From Maritimibacter sp. (GTDB lineage Bacteria > Pseudomonadota > Alphaproteobacteria > Rhodobacterales > Rhodobacteraceae), in the NCBI GenBank assembly GCA_002695005.1, contig NZNT01000003.1:1-64000 (forward strand): DNA of 64,000 bases, given 5' to 3'. Positions within the stretch are counted from its first letter, which is position 1; every line of letters starts with the position of its first letter. This document shows, piece after piece, positions 54,183 to 62,926 of the stretch. Both the position numbers and the translations under genes were made by a program. The notes beneath the pieces were generated by a model. It ran no database searches. It had not been told where the DNA came from and was given only the letters and a program-made list of their open reading frames with translations.

Positions 54183-55049
54183 TTAGAAGCGATTAATAGG
54201 TATCTTGAGATAGACTTGGCCATCTGCCTCGGTGAAGGGCATCTGGCCGGCATTCATGTTGACCTGGACCGAGGGCAAAAGCAGCCGAGGCATTGCCAGT
54301 GTGGCGTCACGCTCGGTGCGCATCTTCACGAATTCATCTTCACTGATCCCTTCGTGTATGTGGATATTGTGAGCGGCCTGCTCGGCTACCGTGGTTTCGT
54401 GTTGATAGTCCTCGCGTCCGGGTGCCTTGTAGTCGTGGCACAGGAACAGGCGTGTCTGCGGTGGCAGGGCCAGCACTTTCTGAATCGAGCGATACAGGAC
54501 GCGTGCGTCGCCGCCTGGGAAGTCACACCGCGCCGTACCGTAATCCGGCATGAACAAGGTATCGCCAACGAAGGCGGCATCACCGATCACATAGGTCAGG
54601 CACGCCGGCGTGTGTCCGGGCGTATGCAAGACCCGCCCCTCCAGGCCGCCGACGCTGAAGGTATCGCCCTCCTCGAACAACCGGTCGAACTGACTGCCGT
54701 CGCGAGCAAACTCAGTACCGGCGTTAAACACTTTGCCGAAAATGTCCTGCACGTCCTTAATGCTGGCGCCAATAGCGATACTACCCCCCAATATCTCGTT
54801 CAGGTAAGGCGCGGCGGACAAGTGGTCGGCGTGGACATGGGTTTCCAGGACCCACTCTACTGTCAGGCCCTCGTGCTGTATGAAGTCCGCGATAGCATTG
54901 GCCGAACGCACATCGGTACGTCCTGCGGCATAGTCGAAGTCCATAACTGAATCGATGATGGCGCAGGCCGTGCTTTCTGGATCTCTCACCACGTAGCTGA
55001 ATGTTTTGCTCGCCTCATCGAAAAAGGAAGTAACCGTCGGTTTACGCAT
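54183..55049 (-). CDS. Blh-type persulfide dioxygenase (MBL fold)
   Basis: The 288-residue enzyme has Fe-site motifs ETHVHADHLSAAPYL, TPGHTPACLTY, FVGDTLFMPDYGTARCDFPGG and LCHDYKA. This layout, with a longer C-terminal region (VNMNAGQMPFTEADGQVYLKIP), is typical of bacterial Blh proteins that oxidise persulfide. First gene of the blh-DUF442-SulP-YeeE run. Its AT-rich upstream region could bind a BigR/SqrR-type regulator, but no clear dyad was seen. Confidence 0.82.
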   Translation of the reverse strand: MRKPTVTSFFDEASKTFSYVVRDPESTACAIIDSVMDFDYAAGRTDVRSANAIADFIQHEGLTVEWVLETHVHADHLSAAPYLNEILGGSIAIGASIKDVQDIFGKVFNAGTEFARDGSQFDRLFEEGDTFSVGGLEGRVLHTPGHTPACLTYVIGDAAFVGDTLFMPDYGTARCDFPGGDARVLYRSIQKVLALPPQTRLFLCHDYKAPGREDYQHETTVAEQAAHNIHIHEGISEDEFVKMRTERDATLAMPRLLLPSVQVNMNAGQMPFTEADGQVYLKIPINRF

Positions 55050-55903
55050 CGGGATGCCTCCTAACCCTTTGATTAGAAATCACGCCGCCATCATAGTTTA
55101 AAACTGGTTATATTCTTATATCGATTTAGAATTAGCTGGTGCCTGTCTATCCTTTGCAAGAAGGCTGAAGCAAACTTGAATTGTCCACCGCGCCTCATTT
55201 CTCCCTTCCTCTTAACGACCGGTCTGATCAGGCGTCGGGGCCACTTTTAGTACGGCGTCGCCGACATGACGGTCTGTGAATATGCCAAGGGGTGCCTGAT
55301 CGGTAACCTCGGCCAGGAAGGCGCTGGCCGCCCAGAACGAGTTGTTTCGGGCGCGACTCGACAAGTGTCTGCAGGAAGGATTATCAAACGAACTGTCAAA
55401 CGGACCGCTTCGGTCCGTGCTGACCCATAGGTCATTACGCAACATAAATTGGGTCATGAGTTAGGGCCTGGCACTAGCCCGGTCGAGCGAATTGATGCTT
55501 TGCCGGATACAGCTAAGTTCTTACCAGTATGTAAGATTTCTTCCGGGCTCTGTGACTGCCTCTACCTTGTCACAATCGCCCCGGAGAGATTCAACGCGAA
55601 TCGTTCCTCATTGATTTCTGGTGGTATAAAAACCTTGGCCAGCAAGCTGTGAGGCATGAATCGAGCGACCCTAGTGGCCTTTGATGGCGATTAAACGTCG
55701 TCGGTGAGAAATCAGGCGGAAAAATCTTTAGTTTCATTAGTGGCTAGGTGACACATAGGGCGGCACCAGGCTAGGATTTTGTCACCTCTGGTGATCACGC
55801 ACTAGCTCATCGCCACAGACCTATACTGTTCGCAGCAATCGCTAACGATATTCTGAACTCACTCAACCACGATCTAAGTTAAGCTGCAGGTGTTAGCGAA
55901 GAG
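55050..55903. other. 850-base gene-free region
   Basis: No convincing gene. An 81-codon minus-strand frame (55212-55457) lacks family features. The part nearest 55090-55140 is AT-rich and is probably the promoter of the Blh operon. Confidence 0.4.
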
Positions 55904-56662
55904 TTAGCTCTGCGGCAATAAACTTTCCAGACCCGCTGATACCAAAACGAATAATACAAAACCGCCCACAAAAGCCAGAATTGAGACGTGCGTGTCCTCG
56001 CCGCTATCATGAGCCTCGGATAGCATTTCTTCGACGGCAGCGACCGTGAGAAGGCCAGCAGTGAAGGTGAGTGCTGCCAGCTTGAAGCTCTCCGGCTGGT
56101 CTCTGAGGAGGAAGTAAGATAGGGCAGCCGCTGAGAGCACGGGAAGTGCGAACGAAGCTGAGAGCAGCAATCGCGTTTTGCGGGAAATCCCTTTGTCTTT
56201 CATATTGGCGATCGTGGCAAAACCCTCAGGCACGTCCGCAAGAACCTGGCCCGCCGCCAAGATCATGGCAACAGACGGCGCGACCGCAGAACCCGCCCCG
56301 ATCAGGAGGCCATCACTGAACAGGTCGATGGACACGGCGATATAGATCATCCAGACGCTCGACTGACTGCTCTCTCCCTGCTGGCCTCGTCGTCTCTGGA
56401 TACTCTCTACGAGTTTCTCGATGCCTACATAAGCGATACCGCCCAGTGCGAAAGCGAGGGCGATTAGCCAGGCTGAGAGGCTCTCCAACACGCGCGGCAT
56501 GATTTCAACCGCCACCACTGCAATGACGAGGCCGGCGGCGCCATGCAGGGCGTAATTGAGACGGCGGTCGGTTGTCCGGGAAGCCTCCGCAGCGAGCCCA
56601 CCACAGAAGTTGCCTAACGCGGGAAGCAGCGCCAGGCCGAGCACCAGCCAGATACTATCCAT
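55904..56662 (-). CDS. ZIP-family metal transporter, copy 2
   Basis: A 252-residue protein with about eight TM helices. Motifs match copy 1 at 22114: NYALHGAAGLVIAVVAVEIMP, VSIDLFSDGLLIGAGSAVA, ADVPEGFATIANMKDKG. The ATG at 56662 is chosen by comparison with copy 1 and its ggaagg site. It lies downstream of HMA-CDF copy 2, the reverse of the order around copy 1. Confidence 0.75.
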   Translation of the reverse strand: MDSIWLVLGLALLPALGNFCGGLAAEASRTTDRRLNYALHGAAGLVIAVVAVEIMPRVLESLSAWLIALAFALGGIAYVGIEKLVESIQRRRGQQGESSQSSVWMIYIAVSIDLFSDGLLIGAGSAVAPSVAMILAAGQVLADVPEGFATIANMKDKGISRKTRLLLSASFALPVLSAAALSYFLLRDQPESFKLAALTFTAGLLTVAAVEEMLSEAHDSGEDTHVSILAFVGGFVLFVLVSAGLESLLPQS

Positions 56663-56804
56663 CACCATCCTTCCTTGGTTGATTCCTAAACACGCTACCT
56701 TGCTGACGCCGAGACCTCGTTACTCGCTGTCGTTCAGGTCTAGCGCGATTGTGAAGCCACCTCGATCAAGTGTTCCAGGCGCAATAGCTGAGTACCGTGC
56801 GGGT

Positions 56805-57689
56805 TCACGCTTTGAGTGCCAGAATGCGCCGAGCGCCGTTGAGGACAATCAGGCCCACGATGGTACCGATAATCAGATCCGGGTAGCTGGACCCCGTCCA
56901 GGCGACCAAGGCACCTGCGGCAATGACGCCCAGGTTGATCACCACATCATTGGCCGAGAATATCCAGCTTGCTTTCATATGCGCACCGCCTTCGCGGTGC
57001 TTGGATATCAATAGTAGACAACCGGTGTTGGCGATCAACGCGACGAATGCGATAGCCATCATCATCAGCGATTCGGGCTCACTACCAAATATGAAGCGTC
57101 GCCCCACCTCTACGAGTACGCCGAGAGCCAAAATCAGTTGGAGCACACCTGCAAGATGCGCGGCACGCACCTGCATCTTCGCACTGTGCCCTACGGCATA
57201 AAGGGCAAGGCCATAGACGGCCGCATCGGCAAACATATCCAGCGAGTCAGCGATCAGGCCGGCAGACTGGGCGATCAGGCCGGCAGTCATTTCGACGACG
57301 AACATGAGCGCATTGATGCCGAGCAACACACGCAGGGTGCCGGACTCCTGAGTAGCAGAGGCCGCCGAGAGCTCGGCGGCCTTGATTGTCTCTGGGTCAG
57401 CAGCGACGGTTTCCTGAAGCGAGGCGCCTAGCCCTAAGGTCGTCAGTTTCGCGGTAATGGGCTCAACCGCGCCGTCATGCACGACCTCCAACCGGCGGTT
57501 CGATAAGTCAAAGGACAGCGTTCGAATCTCATCAAAGCCGTTCAGCGCCAAGCGGATCATTCTTTCTTCAGATGGACAATCCATCTTGGGAACGGCGTAG
57601 ACACTGACCCAGGCGCCCTGTGTTGACGATGGCGAGAGGGGATCAGAACGGTGCTCAGGTGTTGCATCACAGCTACAGGAATCTTTCAT
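56805..57689 (-). CDS. HMA-domain CDF metal exporter, copy 2
   Basis: The 294-residue protein is nearly identical to that at 21073-21969 over the HMA and CDF parts (VPKMDCPSEERMI; DSLDMFADAAVYGLALYAVG). The N-terminal Cys segment differs (MKDSCSCDATPEHRSD). Near-identity across the core points to a recent duplication or gene conversion, while the linked ZIP pair is much more diverged. Has its own MerR-type promoter. Confidence 0.8.
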   Translation of the reverse strand: MKDSCSCDATPEHRSDPLSPSSTQGAWVSVYAVPKMDCPSEERMIRLALNGFDEIRTLSFDLSNRRLEVVHDGAVEPITAKLTTLGLGASLQETVAADPETIKAAELSAASATQESGTLRVLLGINALMFVVEMTAGLIAQSAGLIADSLDMFADAAVYGLALYAVGHSAKMQVRAAHLAGVLQLILALGVLVEVGRRFIFGSEPESLMMMAIAFVALIANTGCLLLISKHREGGAHMKASWIFSANDVVINLGVIAAGALVAWTGSSYPDLIIGTIVGLIVLNGARRILALKA

Positions 57690-57721
57690 GACAGTTCTAT
57701 CTCTGAGATGGAAATTGACTC

Positions 57722-57752
57722 ATTCAAAACTATAAAGTCACTTCAGGGTCAA
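57722..57752 (-). promoter_or_regulatory. MerR-type promoter of HMA-CDF copy 2
   Basis: The minus strand has TTGACC (57747-57752), 19 bp holding CTgAAGTgACTTtAtAG, then TTGAAT (57722-57727). Same layout as the promoter of copy 1 with a different dyad. Confidence 0.65.
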
Positions 57753-57819
57753 ACGCATAGAGCCTTCACGGATGGCTCGATTGCGCTTGGGGTAGGTCGG
57801 TCTAAACCGGTAATGCGTT

Positions 57820-58137
57820 TTACTCATAATCGCGCGTACTCGCCCATTCCAACTGATGCTGTAAGTCCTGGTGATAGGCCTCGTACAGGCTCCAGGCCTT
57901 GCGGCGAGCGTCCGTCAGAGCGGCTTCTATTGCCCGGCATTCTGCCGACTCAGCGCCGGGGAGTTTGGTTTCCACGGCAGACTGACTTAATGCCTCCAGT
58001 TCTTCATACGCGGCATAGGCCGCATCCCGTCTGCCGGCGGCATCGCTCCGGGTAAGCTGCGCCTGCAACTGAGAAAAAATGACCTCAATCTGGTGCTCAA
58101 TCGCCTGTCTGTCTAACTGCATCGTTCTTTTCCCCAT
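57820..58137 (-). CDS. small helical cytosolic protein, unknown
   Basis: The 105-residue, probably all-helical protein (MQLDRQAIEHQIEVIFSQLQ; EELEALSQSAVETKLPGAE) has no signal peptide, no TM segment and no cysteine-rich site. No family recognised. Lies 65 bases after lspA on the same strand and 130 bases before the next promoter. The start could also be the internal ATG five codons on. Confidence 0.5.
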   Translation of the reverse strand: MGKRTMQLDRQAIEHQIEVIFSQLQAQLTRSDAAGRRDAAYAAYEELEALSQSAVETKLPGAESAECRAIEAALTDARRKAWSLYEAYHQDLQHQLEWASTRDYE

Positions 58138-58202
58138 GGATCTGAATCTGCTGAGTTTCTGCAGAAGACCGCTCTCTCGATCTTGGCTCTATGCCTCGTA
58201 AG

Positions 58203-58712
58203 CTACTGCGGGCGTTTGAGCTCGGCCCAAAGCAGCAGTGCCGCGCCAAGGATGATCCAGACATCGGCGAGGTTGAATGCCGGCCAGTGCCACTGCGCGT
58301 AATGAAAGTCGAGATAGTCCTCGACATAGCCCAGCCGTGCTCGATCCACTACGTTACCTAAGGCCCCGCCGAGGATGCTGCTCAGCCCAAGTCGATAGCC
58401 GAGTAAGCGCGGTGCGCGCCAAAGCCAGTACACCAGCGCTGCCGAGACCACGAGCGCGAGCCCGATCAGGAAGGGGCGCTGCCAGCCTCCGGCGTCCGCG
58501 AGAAAGCTGAATGCTGCCCCCGTATTGTGCCAATGCACCCAGTTGAAGAAGGGCGTAACAGGCACACTCTCACCATAGGCAAGTTTTGTGCTCGCCAGGT
58601 ACTTGGAGCCTTGGTCGGCAAGCAGCAGCACGAGTGATAGCCACAGCCAGCGCAGCCCGCCGCTGCCGGTCATCGCCTTGGGCCGCATCACCGTTTCACC
58701 ATCAGTGCTCAT
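58203..58712 (-). CDS. lspA: signal peptidase II (prolipoprotein)
   Basis: The 169-residue aspartic protease of the inner membrane has four TM helices and both catalytic Asp boxes: GGALGNVVDRARLGYVEDYLDF and FNLADVWIILGA. It cleaves lipoprotein signal peptides. LspA copies in metal islands (for example PbrC in lead resistance) are known; together with lgt at 35606 it suggests the island carries its own lipoprotein-processing set. Downstream of a CaCA exchanger gene. Confidence 0.88.
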   Translation of the reverse strand: MSTDGETVMRPKAMTGSGGLRWLWLSLVLLLADQGSKYLASTKLAYGESVPVTPFFNWVHWHNTGAAFSFLADAGGWQRPFLIGLALVVSAALVYWLWRAPRLLGYRLGLSSILGGALGNVVDRARLGYVEDYLDFHYAQWHWPAFNLADVWIILGAALLLWAELKRPQ

Positions 58713-58736
58713 ATCTCATTCCTATTTTGTTGTCCA

Positions 58737-59705
58737 CTACACCACGCCCAGTACCCACACGAGCACCACGGCGATGTACGCTGCATAAAGGCCGGCCACC
58801 GCGCTCACCTTCCAGCCATTCACGCTAGGCTGACGAACGCCGATCAGTGCGCCGAACGCGCCAGCCATAGTCGCCAGTGCCACCAAGCTTACCCAGAACA
58901 GGTGCACGTCCTGTAGCGACAAGCCGATCAGCGCCAGCGGCAGAAGGCCCACAGTCAGGGTCGTGACCTGATCCCCCAGCACCGTGGTCACCGCGGCCGT
59001 GCGCTGCTCGGTGCGCATCACGCTCCAGGTGGAGAATGTCTCCGGCAGGGCGCTTATGGTGCCGGTGATGAACAGCCCCCCGACCAGCTTGGAGATCCCA
59101 AGCGCCGAAATGATCTGCTCAGTGGCTCGGACACTGAAGTAGGCACCAAGCGCCAGCACCAGAAGACCTGCGAGGGCGAGCAGGATCTCTTTGCGCTGCC
59201 ACTGAACCTGCTCGCCCTCGGCGCGGCCCCGAAACAGCGCCTGAGCCATATAGAGGCCGTAGGCGCCGAGCAAGATCCAGCCGTCGACAGCCTGTAAGCC
59301 CCGCCAGCTCGGCGGCAGCATCAAGAGCCCCACCAGGGCGAGCACTGCAAGGTAGGGCAGCACCTGAACGCTCACTGTCTGCCGCTCCAACGGCAGCTCA
59401 CGGCCGCTGGTATTGCCGCTGGTTCGGTAGGACATGTAGCCCACGGCCAACGTTAGTGGCAGGGAAACGAGATTGTTCCCAAGCACGGCGCCCAGGCCGA
59501 TGTCGCTTACCCCTCGGATCGCGCTGGTAATGTTGATGGCGATCTCGGGACTGGCGGTGGCGACTCCCACCAGGGCACCGCCGGCGACACCAGACAGACC
59601 CCAGCGCCTGCGCAACTTCTTGAGCGGGGTGGCCAGGTGCTCCGCACCCCAGTGCGAGGCCCATACCGCAATCAACAGCACGCCAACCCACATCCATGTA
59701 TTCAT
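58737..59705 (-). CDS. Na+/Ca2+-exchanger-family (CaCA) membrane protein
   Basis: A 322-residue protein with about ten TM helices and the two inverted alpha-repeats: ALVGVATASPEIAINITSAI / GLGAVLGNNLVSLPL, and FITGTISALPETFSTWSV. Typical cation-coupled exchangers carry 'G.s.PE' there. The ion may be Ca2+, Mn2+ or a toxic metal. The ATG at 59705 has aaggagg upstream. Confidence 0.78.
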   Translation of the reverse strand: MNTWMWVGVLLIAVWASHWGAEHLATPLKKLRRRWGLSGVAGGALVGVATASPEIAINITSAIRGVSDIGLGAVLGNNLVSLPLTLAVGYMSYRTSGNTSGRELPLERQTVSVQVLPYLAVLALVGLLMLPPSWRGLQAVDGWILLGAYGLYMAQALFRGRAEGEQVQWQRKEILLALAGLLVLALGAYFSVRATEQIISALGISKLVGGLFITGTISALPETFSTWSVMRTEQRTAAVTTVLGDQVTTLTVGLLPLALIGLSLQDVHLFWVSLVALATMAGAFGALIGVRQPSVNGWKVSAVAGLYAAYIAVVLVWVLGVV

Positions 59706-59794
59706 AGGTGCCTCCTTGGGATAAACCCCCACATCTATTGCTAGACGATTAGCTGCGGAGCATGCACAGGCCGTTGCGGATCTCTAACTCGGCA

Positions 59795-59998
59795 TCATGC
59801 AGGTTCGGATGGCCGCTTTGGCGTTGGGGCGCAATTTGTCGCCCAGGCCGCTGGTGCACTCCGGAGCACCTTGGCGGATTTGTGAATGACCTGAATATCC
59901 GGCTCACCGGGGGTGCCCTTGAGTCCTTGGACAGTCACCTTGGCCCTGCTGTCACAGTCCAGATGCGCGACTCCAAGCTCCAGCCGTTCGGTGTTCAT
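59795..59998 (-). pseudogene. decayed HMA-like metal-binding domain
   Basis: The frame opens MNTERLELGVAHLDCDSRA and GLKGTPGEPDIQVIHKSAKV, which resemble an HMA fold with a single Cys, as in the front of P1B-ATPases. After about 45 residues the frame changes; a more plausible continuation (TSGLGDKLRPNAKAA) lies in the next frame. It is probably the stub of a lost metal ATPase or exporter, between the ArsR-type regulator and the CaCA gene. Confidence 0.35.
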
Positions 59999-60064
59999 AG
60001 GCGTCAACTCCTATTCAAGACACGTGCAGCATCCCGCGGCGCCAGCCGATCGCAAGAAAGCCTC

Positions 60065-60415
60065 TCATTCGGCCTCCGGCGGCGCCTCACCGCGATAGTG
60101 CATGCAGGCGTCAATGCCGCGGGCGATGTTGGCGAGGAGCTCATCGCTCACGTCCAGGAGGGCCTGGACGCGCGGGTCACTGTGGCGGTAGTAGACGTAG
60201 CGCCCGTCCTGTCTGCCGGCCACCAAGCCGCAGTCCCGAAGGCAGCCCAGGTGATTGGAGACGTTGGACTGGCTAAGCCCTGCGGCCTCGACGATCTGCG
60301 TCACCGTCAATGGCCCTTGGCGCAGCGCCTCCAGAATGGCGAGCCGGGACGGATCGGCGAAACCGCGGTAGAGCTTGGCTTTGAGCTCGAGCGGTTGAGG
60401 AATCGGCATCGGCAT
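60065..60415 (-). CDS. CmtR-like ArsR/SmtB metal-sensing repressor
   Basis: The 116-residue winged-helix repressor has recognition helix GLSQSNVSNHLGCLRDCGLV. The pair CLRDC matches the Cd/Pb ligands of CmtR (CLRGC), and a third cysteine lies near the end (GIDACMHY), as CmtR also has. It would release DNA on binding Cd(II) or Pb(II). Transcribed divergently from the P450 gene, with a dyad operator in between. Confidence 0.82.
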   Translation of the reverse strand: MPMPIPQPLELKAKLYRGFADPSRLAILEALRQGPLTVTQIVEAAGLSQSNVSNHLGCLRDCGLVAGRQDGRYVYYRHSDPRVQALLDVSDELLANIARGIDACMHYRGEAPPEAE

Positions 60416-60423
60416 GGGTCCAC

Positions 60424-60443
60424 ATATCAGTATCTAGTGATAT
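60424..60443. promoter_or_regulatory. ArsR-type operator dyad
   Basis: atatca-8 bases-tgatat lies 9 bases upstream of the CmtR-like gene and about 90 bases upstream of the P450 start. Typical of SmtB/ArsR imperfect 12-2-12 type sites in size; predicted to repress one or both genes. Confidence 0.55.
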
Positions 60444-60532
60444 GATTGTAGGTACGTACCCCGTATACTTCAAGCGCCGACGTTCACGGTTCGTGATAGG
60501 CACCGTGCGCGACGCACTGAGGAGGTTGAACA

Positions 60533-61792
60533 ATGCCCCGGATCCCCCATGACAAGAGCCTGGACAGTACCCTGGCCCTGCTGCACGATCCCTACGGCTT
60601 CATCGCGAAGCGGTGCCGGCATTACCAGTCGGACCTGTTCCAGACCCGCCTACTGCTCCGGCCGACCCTCTGTATGACCGGACCGGAAGCGGCGCAGCTC
60701 TTCTACGACACGAGCCGGTTCGTGCGCAGTGGCGCTACGCCAGGCCGGATCCAAAAGACCCTTTTCGGTCAAGGGGGCGTGCAGGGGCTGGACGACAAGG
60801 CGCACCGGCATCGCAAGCAAATGTTTATGTCACTGATGACGTCGGAGCGGCTGGGGCAGCTTGCGGAGACAACCTCCCGGGAGTGGGATGCTTGTGTACG
60901 CAAGTGGGCGTCGATGGACAAGGTCGTGCTCTATGTCGAGTTGCAAGAATTGCTCACTCGCGCTGTGTGCGCCTGGGCCGGCGTCCCGCTTGAGGAATCG
61001 GAGGTCGGCCGCCGCACGCGCGAACTCACCGCGCTGTTCGACTACGCGGGAGCGGTCGGTCCCAAGCACTGGTGGTCCCGCCTAAACCGCAAGCGGGCTG
61101 AGCGTTGGGCTGAGGGCGTGATCGAGCAGGTCCGCGACGGCAAGCTCGATGCGCCGGTGCAGAGCGCGCTGCAGGTCATCGCATCGCACCGGGAGCTCAA
61201 CGGGGCACTGCTGAGCCCTCGTATCGCCGCGGTAGAGCTGTTGAACGTGCTCCGACCGACCGTGGCCGTTTCGGTCTATATCATCTTCGCCGCTTACGCG
61301 CTGCACCAATACCCCGAGTGCCGGCGAAAGCTGGCGGCCGGCGAAGAGGGTTACGCCGAGCTGTTCGTGCAGGAAGTCCGGCGCTTCTATCCTTTTTTCC
61401 CCGCCGTGATGGCGCGCGTGCGGCACGACTTCGATTGGAAGGGCTACCACTTCCCACAGGGGCGGCAAGTGGTCCTGGATCTGTATGGCATCAACCATGA
61501 TGCCCGGACTTGGGAAGCGCCGGAGGTGTTTCGGCCGGAGCGTTTCCGCCAGTGGGACGACAGCCCGTTCAACTTCATCCCCCAGGGTGGTGGGGACCAC
61601 CAGGTCAACCACCGCTGCCCAGGCGAATGGATCACGATCGAGCTCACGAAGGTGGCGTTGCGCTTTCTAACACAAAAGATCCGCTACGAGGTGCCGGCAC
61701 AGGATCTGCAAATCGAGACTTCGAGGCTGCCCGCCGTGCCCCAAAGCCGCTTTGTCATCACCAACGTTCAAGCGAACTTTGAGGCTGGATAA
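60533..61792 (+). CDS. CYP152-family fatty-acid peroxygenase (P450)
   Basis: The 419-residue cytosolic haem enzyme is predicted to oxidise fatty acids with H2O2. Visible features: FGQGGVQGLDDKAHRHRKQMF, RPTVAVSVY in helix I with the Arg-Pro pair that binds the carboxylate, VQEVRRFYPFFPAV (ExxR) and the Cys loop FIPQGGGDHQVNHRCPGEW. The residue that decides between hydroxylation and decarboxylation in this family is Gln here (VQGLD), as in hydroxylating P450BSbeta, not His as in OleT. Divergent from the CmtR-like regulator; two hairpins follow. Confidence 0.85.
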   Translation: MPRIPHDKSLDSTLALLHDPYGFIAKRCRHYQSDLFQTRLLLRPTLCMTGPEAAQLFYDTSRFVRSGATPGRIQKTLFGQGGVQGLDDKAHRHRKQMFMSLMTSERLGQLAETTSREWDACVRKWASMDKVVLYVELQELLTRAVCAWAGVPLEESEVGRRTRELTALFDYAGAVGPKHWWSRLNRKRAERWAEGVIEQVRDGKLDAPVQSALQVIASHRELNGALLSPRIAAVELLNVLRPTVAVSVYIIFAAYALHQYPECRRKLAAGEEGYAELFVQEVRRFYPFFPAVMARVRHDFDWKGYHFPQGRQVVLDLYGINHDARTWEAPEVFRPERFRQWDDSPFNFIPQGGGDHQVNHRCPGEWITIELTKVALRFLTQKIRYEVPAQDLQIETSRLPAVPQSRFVITNVQANFEAG

Positions 61793-61793
61793 G

Positions 61794-61834
61794 CCGGACA
61801 GAAAGTATGTCCGGTGCTCAAACAGGGTGAGCAC
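61794..61834 (+). terminator. two tandem hairpins after the P450 gene
   Basis: ccggac / gtccgg (61794-61814) and gtgctc / gagcac (61814-61834) follow the stop immediately. No T-run. Confidence 0.45.
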
Positions 61835-62088
61835 GTGAGGAGACTAACTTAGGAATCGCGTAGTTTCCCGCTGGCTTGGCTGCCAGCCAGGCTCTCGCTC
61901 ATTAGACCTTCAGAGGACTGAGCGGGACGCCTCTACTCAGCCTCGATATGGCTACGGTGAGCTTCTGGCCCCTGATTACCCTGCTGCTCGGCTACGACGG
62001 CTGACTCAGGAAGGCGTGCCTGCAACTCTCAGTACGACGGTGAGTTTCTCTCAGACCCTACGCCTGGGCTAACGTTGTGCCTGCCGCA

Positions 62089-62832
62089 TCAGCCGATCCG
62101 CCCTAGCCATGGGAAGACGTCGAGGAGCCAGTAGCTGAAGACAGTAAGCTGGCCCGTTATCATCGCCACCCCCATCAGGATCATTATCACACCGCCGCCG
62201 ATGTGGAGCGGACGGCCCCAGCGGCGCAGGCGCTTCATGTGGGCGAGGAAGTGGTTCATGAACAACGCCGTCAGCAAAAACGGCACGCCGAGCCCCAGCG
62301 AGTAGATCGCGAGCAGCGCAACGCCGCTCGCCGCCCCGGCGCTGGACGCGCTGACGGTGAGGATCGCGCCCAGGATGGGTCCGATACACGGTGTCCAGCC
62401 AAAGGCGAAGGCGAGCCCCAGCAGATAGGCCCCCAAAGCACCTGTCTCGCGCCTGATCCGGTGTACGAAGCGCAGATCAAGGTGCAGCCAGCGCAGATTG
62501 AGGAGACCGGTCATGAAAAGGCCGAACACGATGACGATCACGCCGCCGACGATGCCGGCCTCCGTCTTGTAGGCCAGCAGCCACCGGCCGAGGAGGCTCG
62601 CCCCCGCGCCCAGGATGATGAACACGGTGGCGAAGCCGAGCATGAAGTTCGCGCTCAGTGTGAGCACGGCAAGACGCTCTCGCCGCGTATCCAGCGCCTG
62701 CAGCTCATCGACCGAGCGCCCCGCCACAAAGGAAAGATACCCCGGCACCAGTGGTAGCACGCAGGGCGAGAGAAATGACACCACGCCTGCGGCAAAGGCT
62801 GTCAGTAACCCAACATCGGCAATCTCAAACAT
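62089..62832 (-). CDS. ccdA: CcdA-type thiol-disulfide transmembrane carrier
   Basis: A 247-residue inner-membrane protein with six TM helices and the two redox cysteines in SFLSPCVLPLVPGYLSF and AFGWTPCIGPILGAIL. It moves electrons from cytosolic thioredoxin to periplasmic thiol proteins. The TlpA-like gene lies 94 bases upstream on the same strand and is its likely partner. Confidence 0.88.
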   Translation of the reverse strand: MFEIADVGLLTAFAAGVVSFLSPCVLPLVPGYLSFVAGRSVDELQALDTRRERLAVLTLSANFMLGFATVFIILGAGASLLGRWLLAYKTEAGIVGGVIVIVFGLFMTGLLNLRWLHLDLRFVHRIRRETGALGAYLLGLAFAFGWTPCIGPILGAILTVSASSAGAASGVALLAIYSLGLGVPFLLTALFMNHFLAHMKRLRRWGRPLHIGGGVIMILMGVAMITGQLTVFSYWLLDVFPWLGRIG

Positions 62833-62926
62833 TGGCTCTTCTCATTGCCAGAGTGACTCTTTCCGCTGCCCGAGGCTTGCGCCTGAGGATGAAAAACAAC
62901 CCGGCGCCGAATCACGGTCCGCGCGC

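Noticed and set aside
55212-55457. 81-codon minus-strand frame in the large gap
   Set aside because: No motif, no ribosome site and a composition unlike neighbouring proteins.
60533-61792. P450 as an OleT-type decarboxylase
   Set aside because: The deciding distal residue is Gln, not His, so hydroxylation is more likely.
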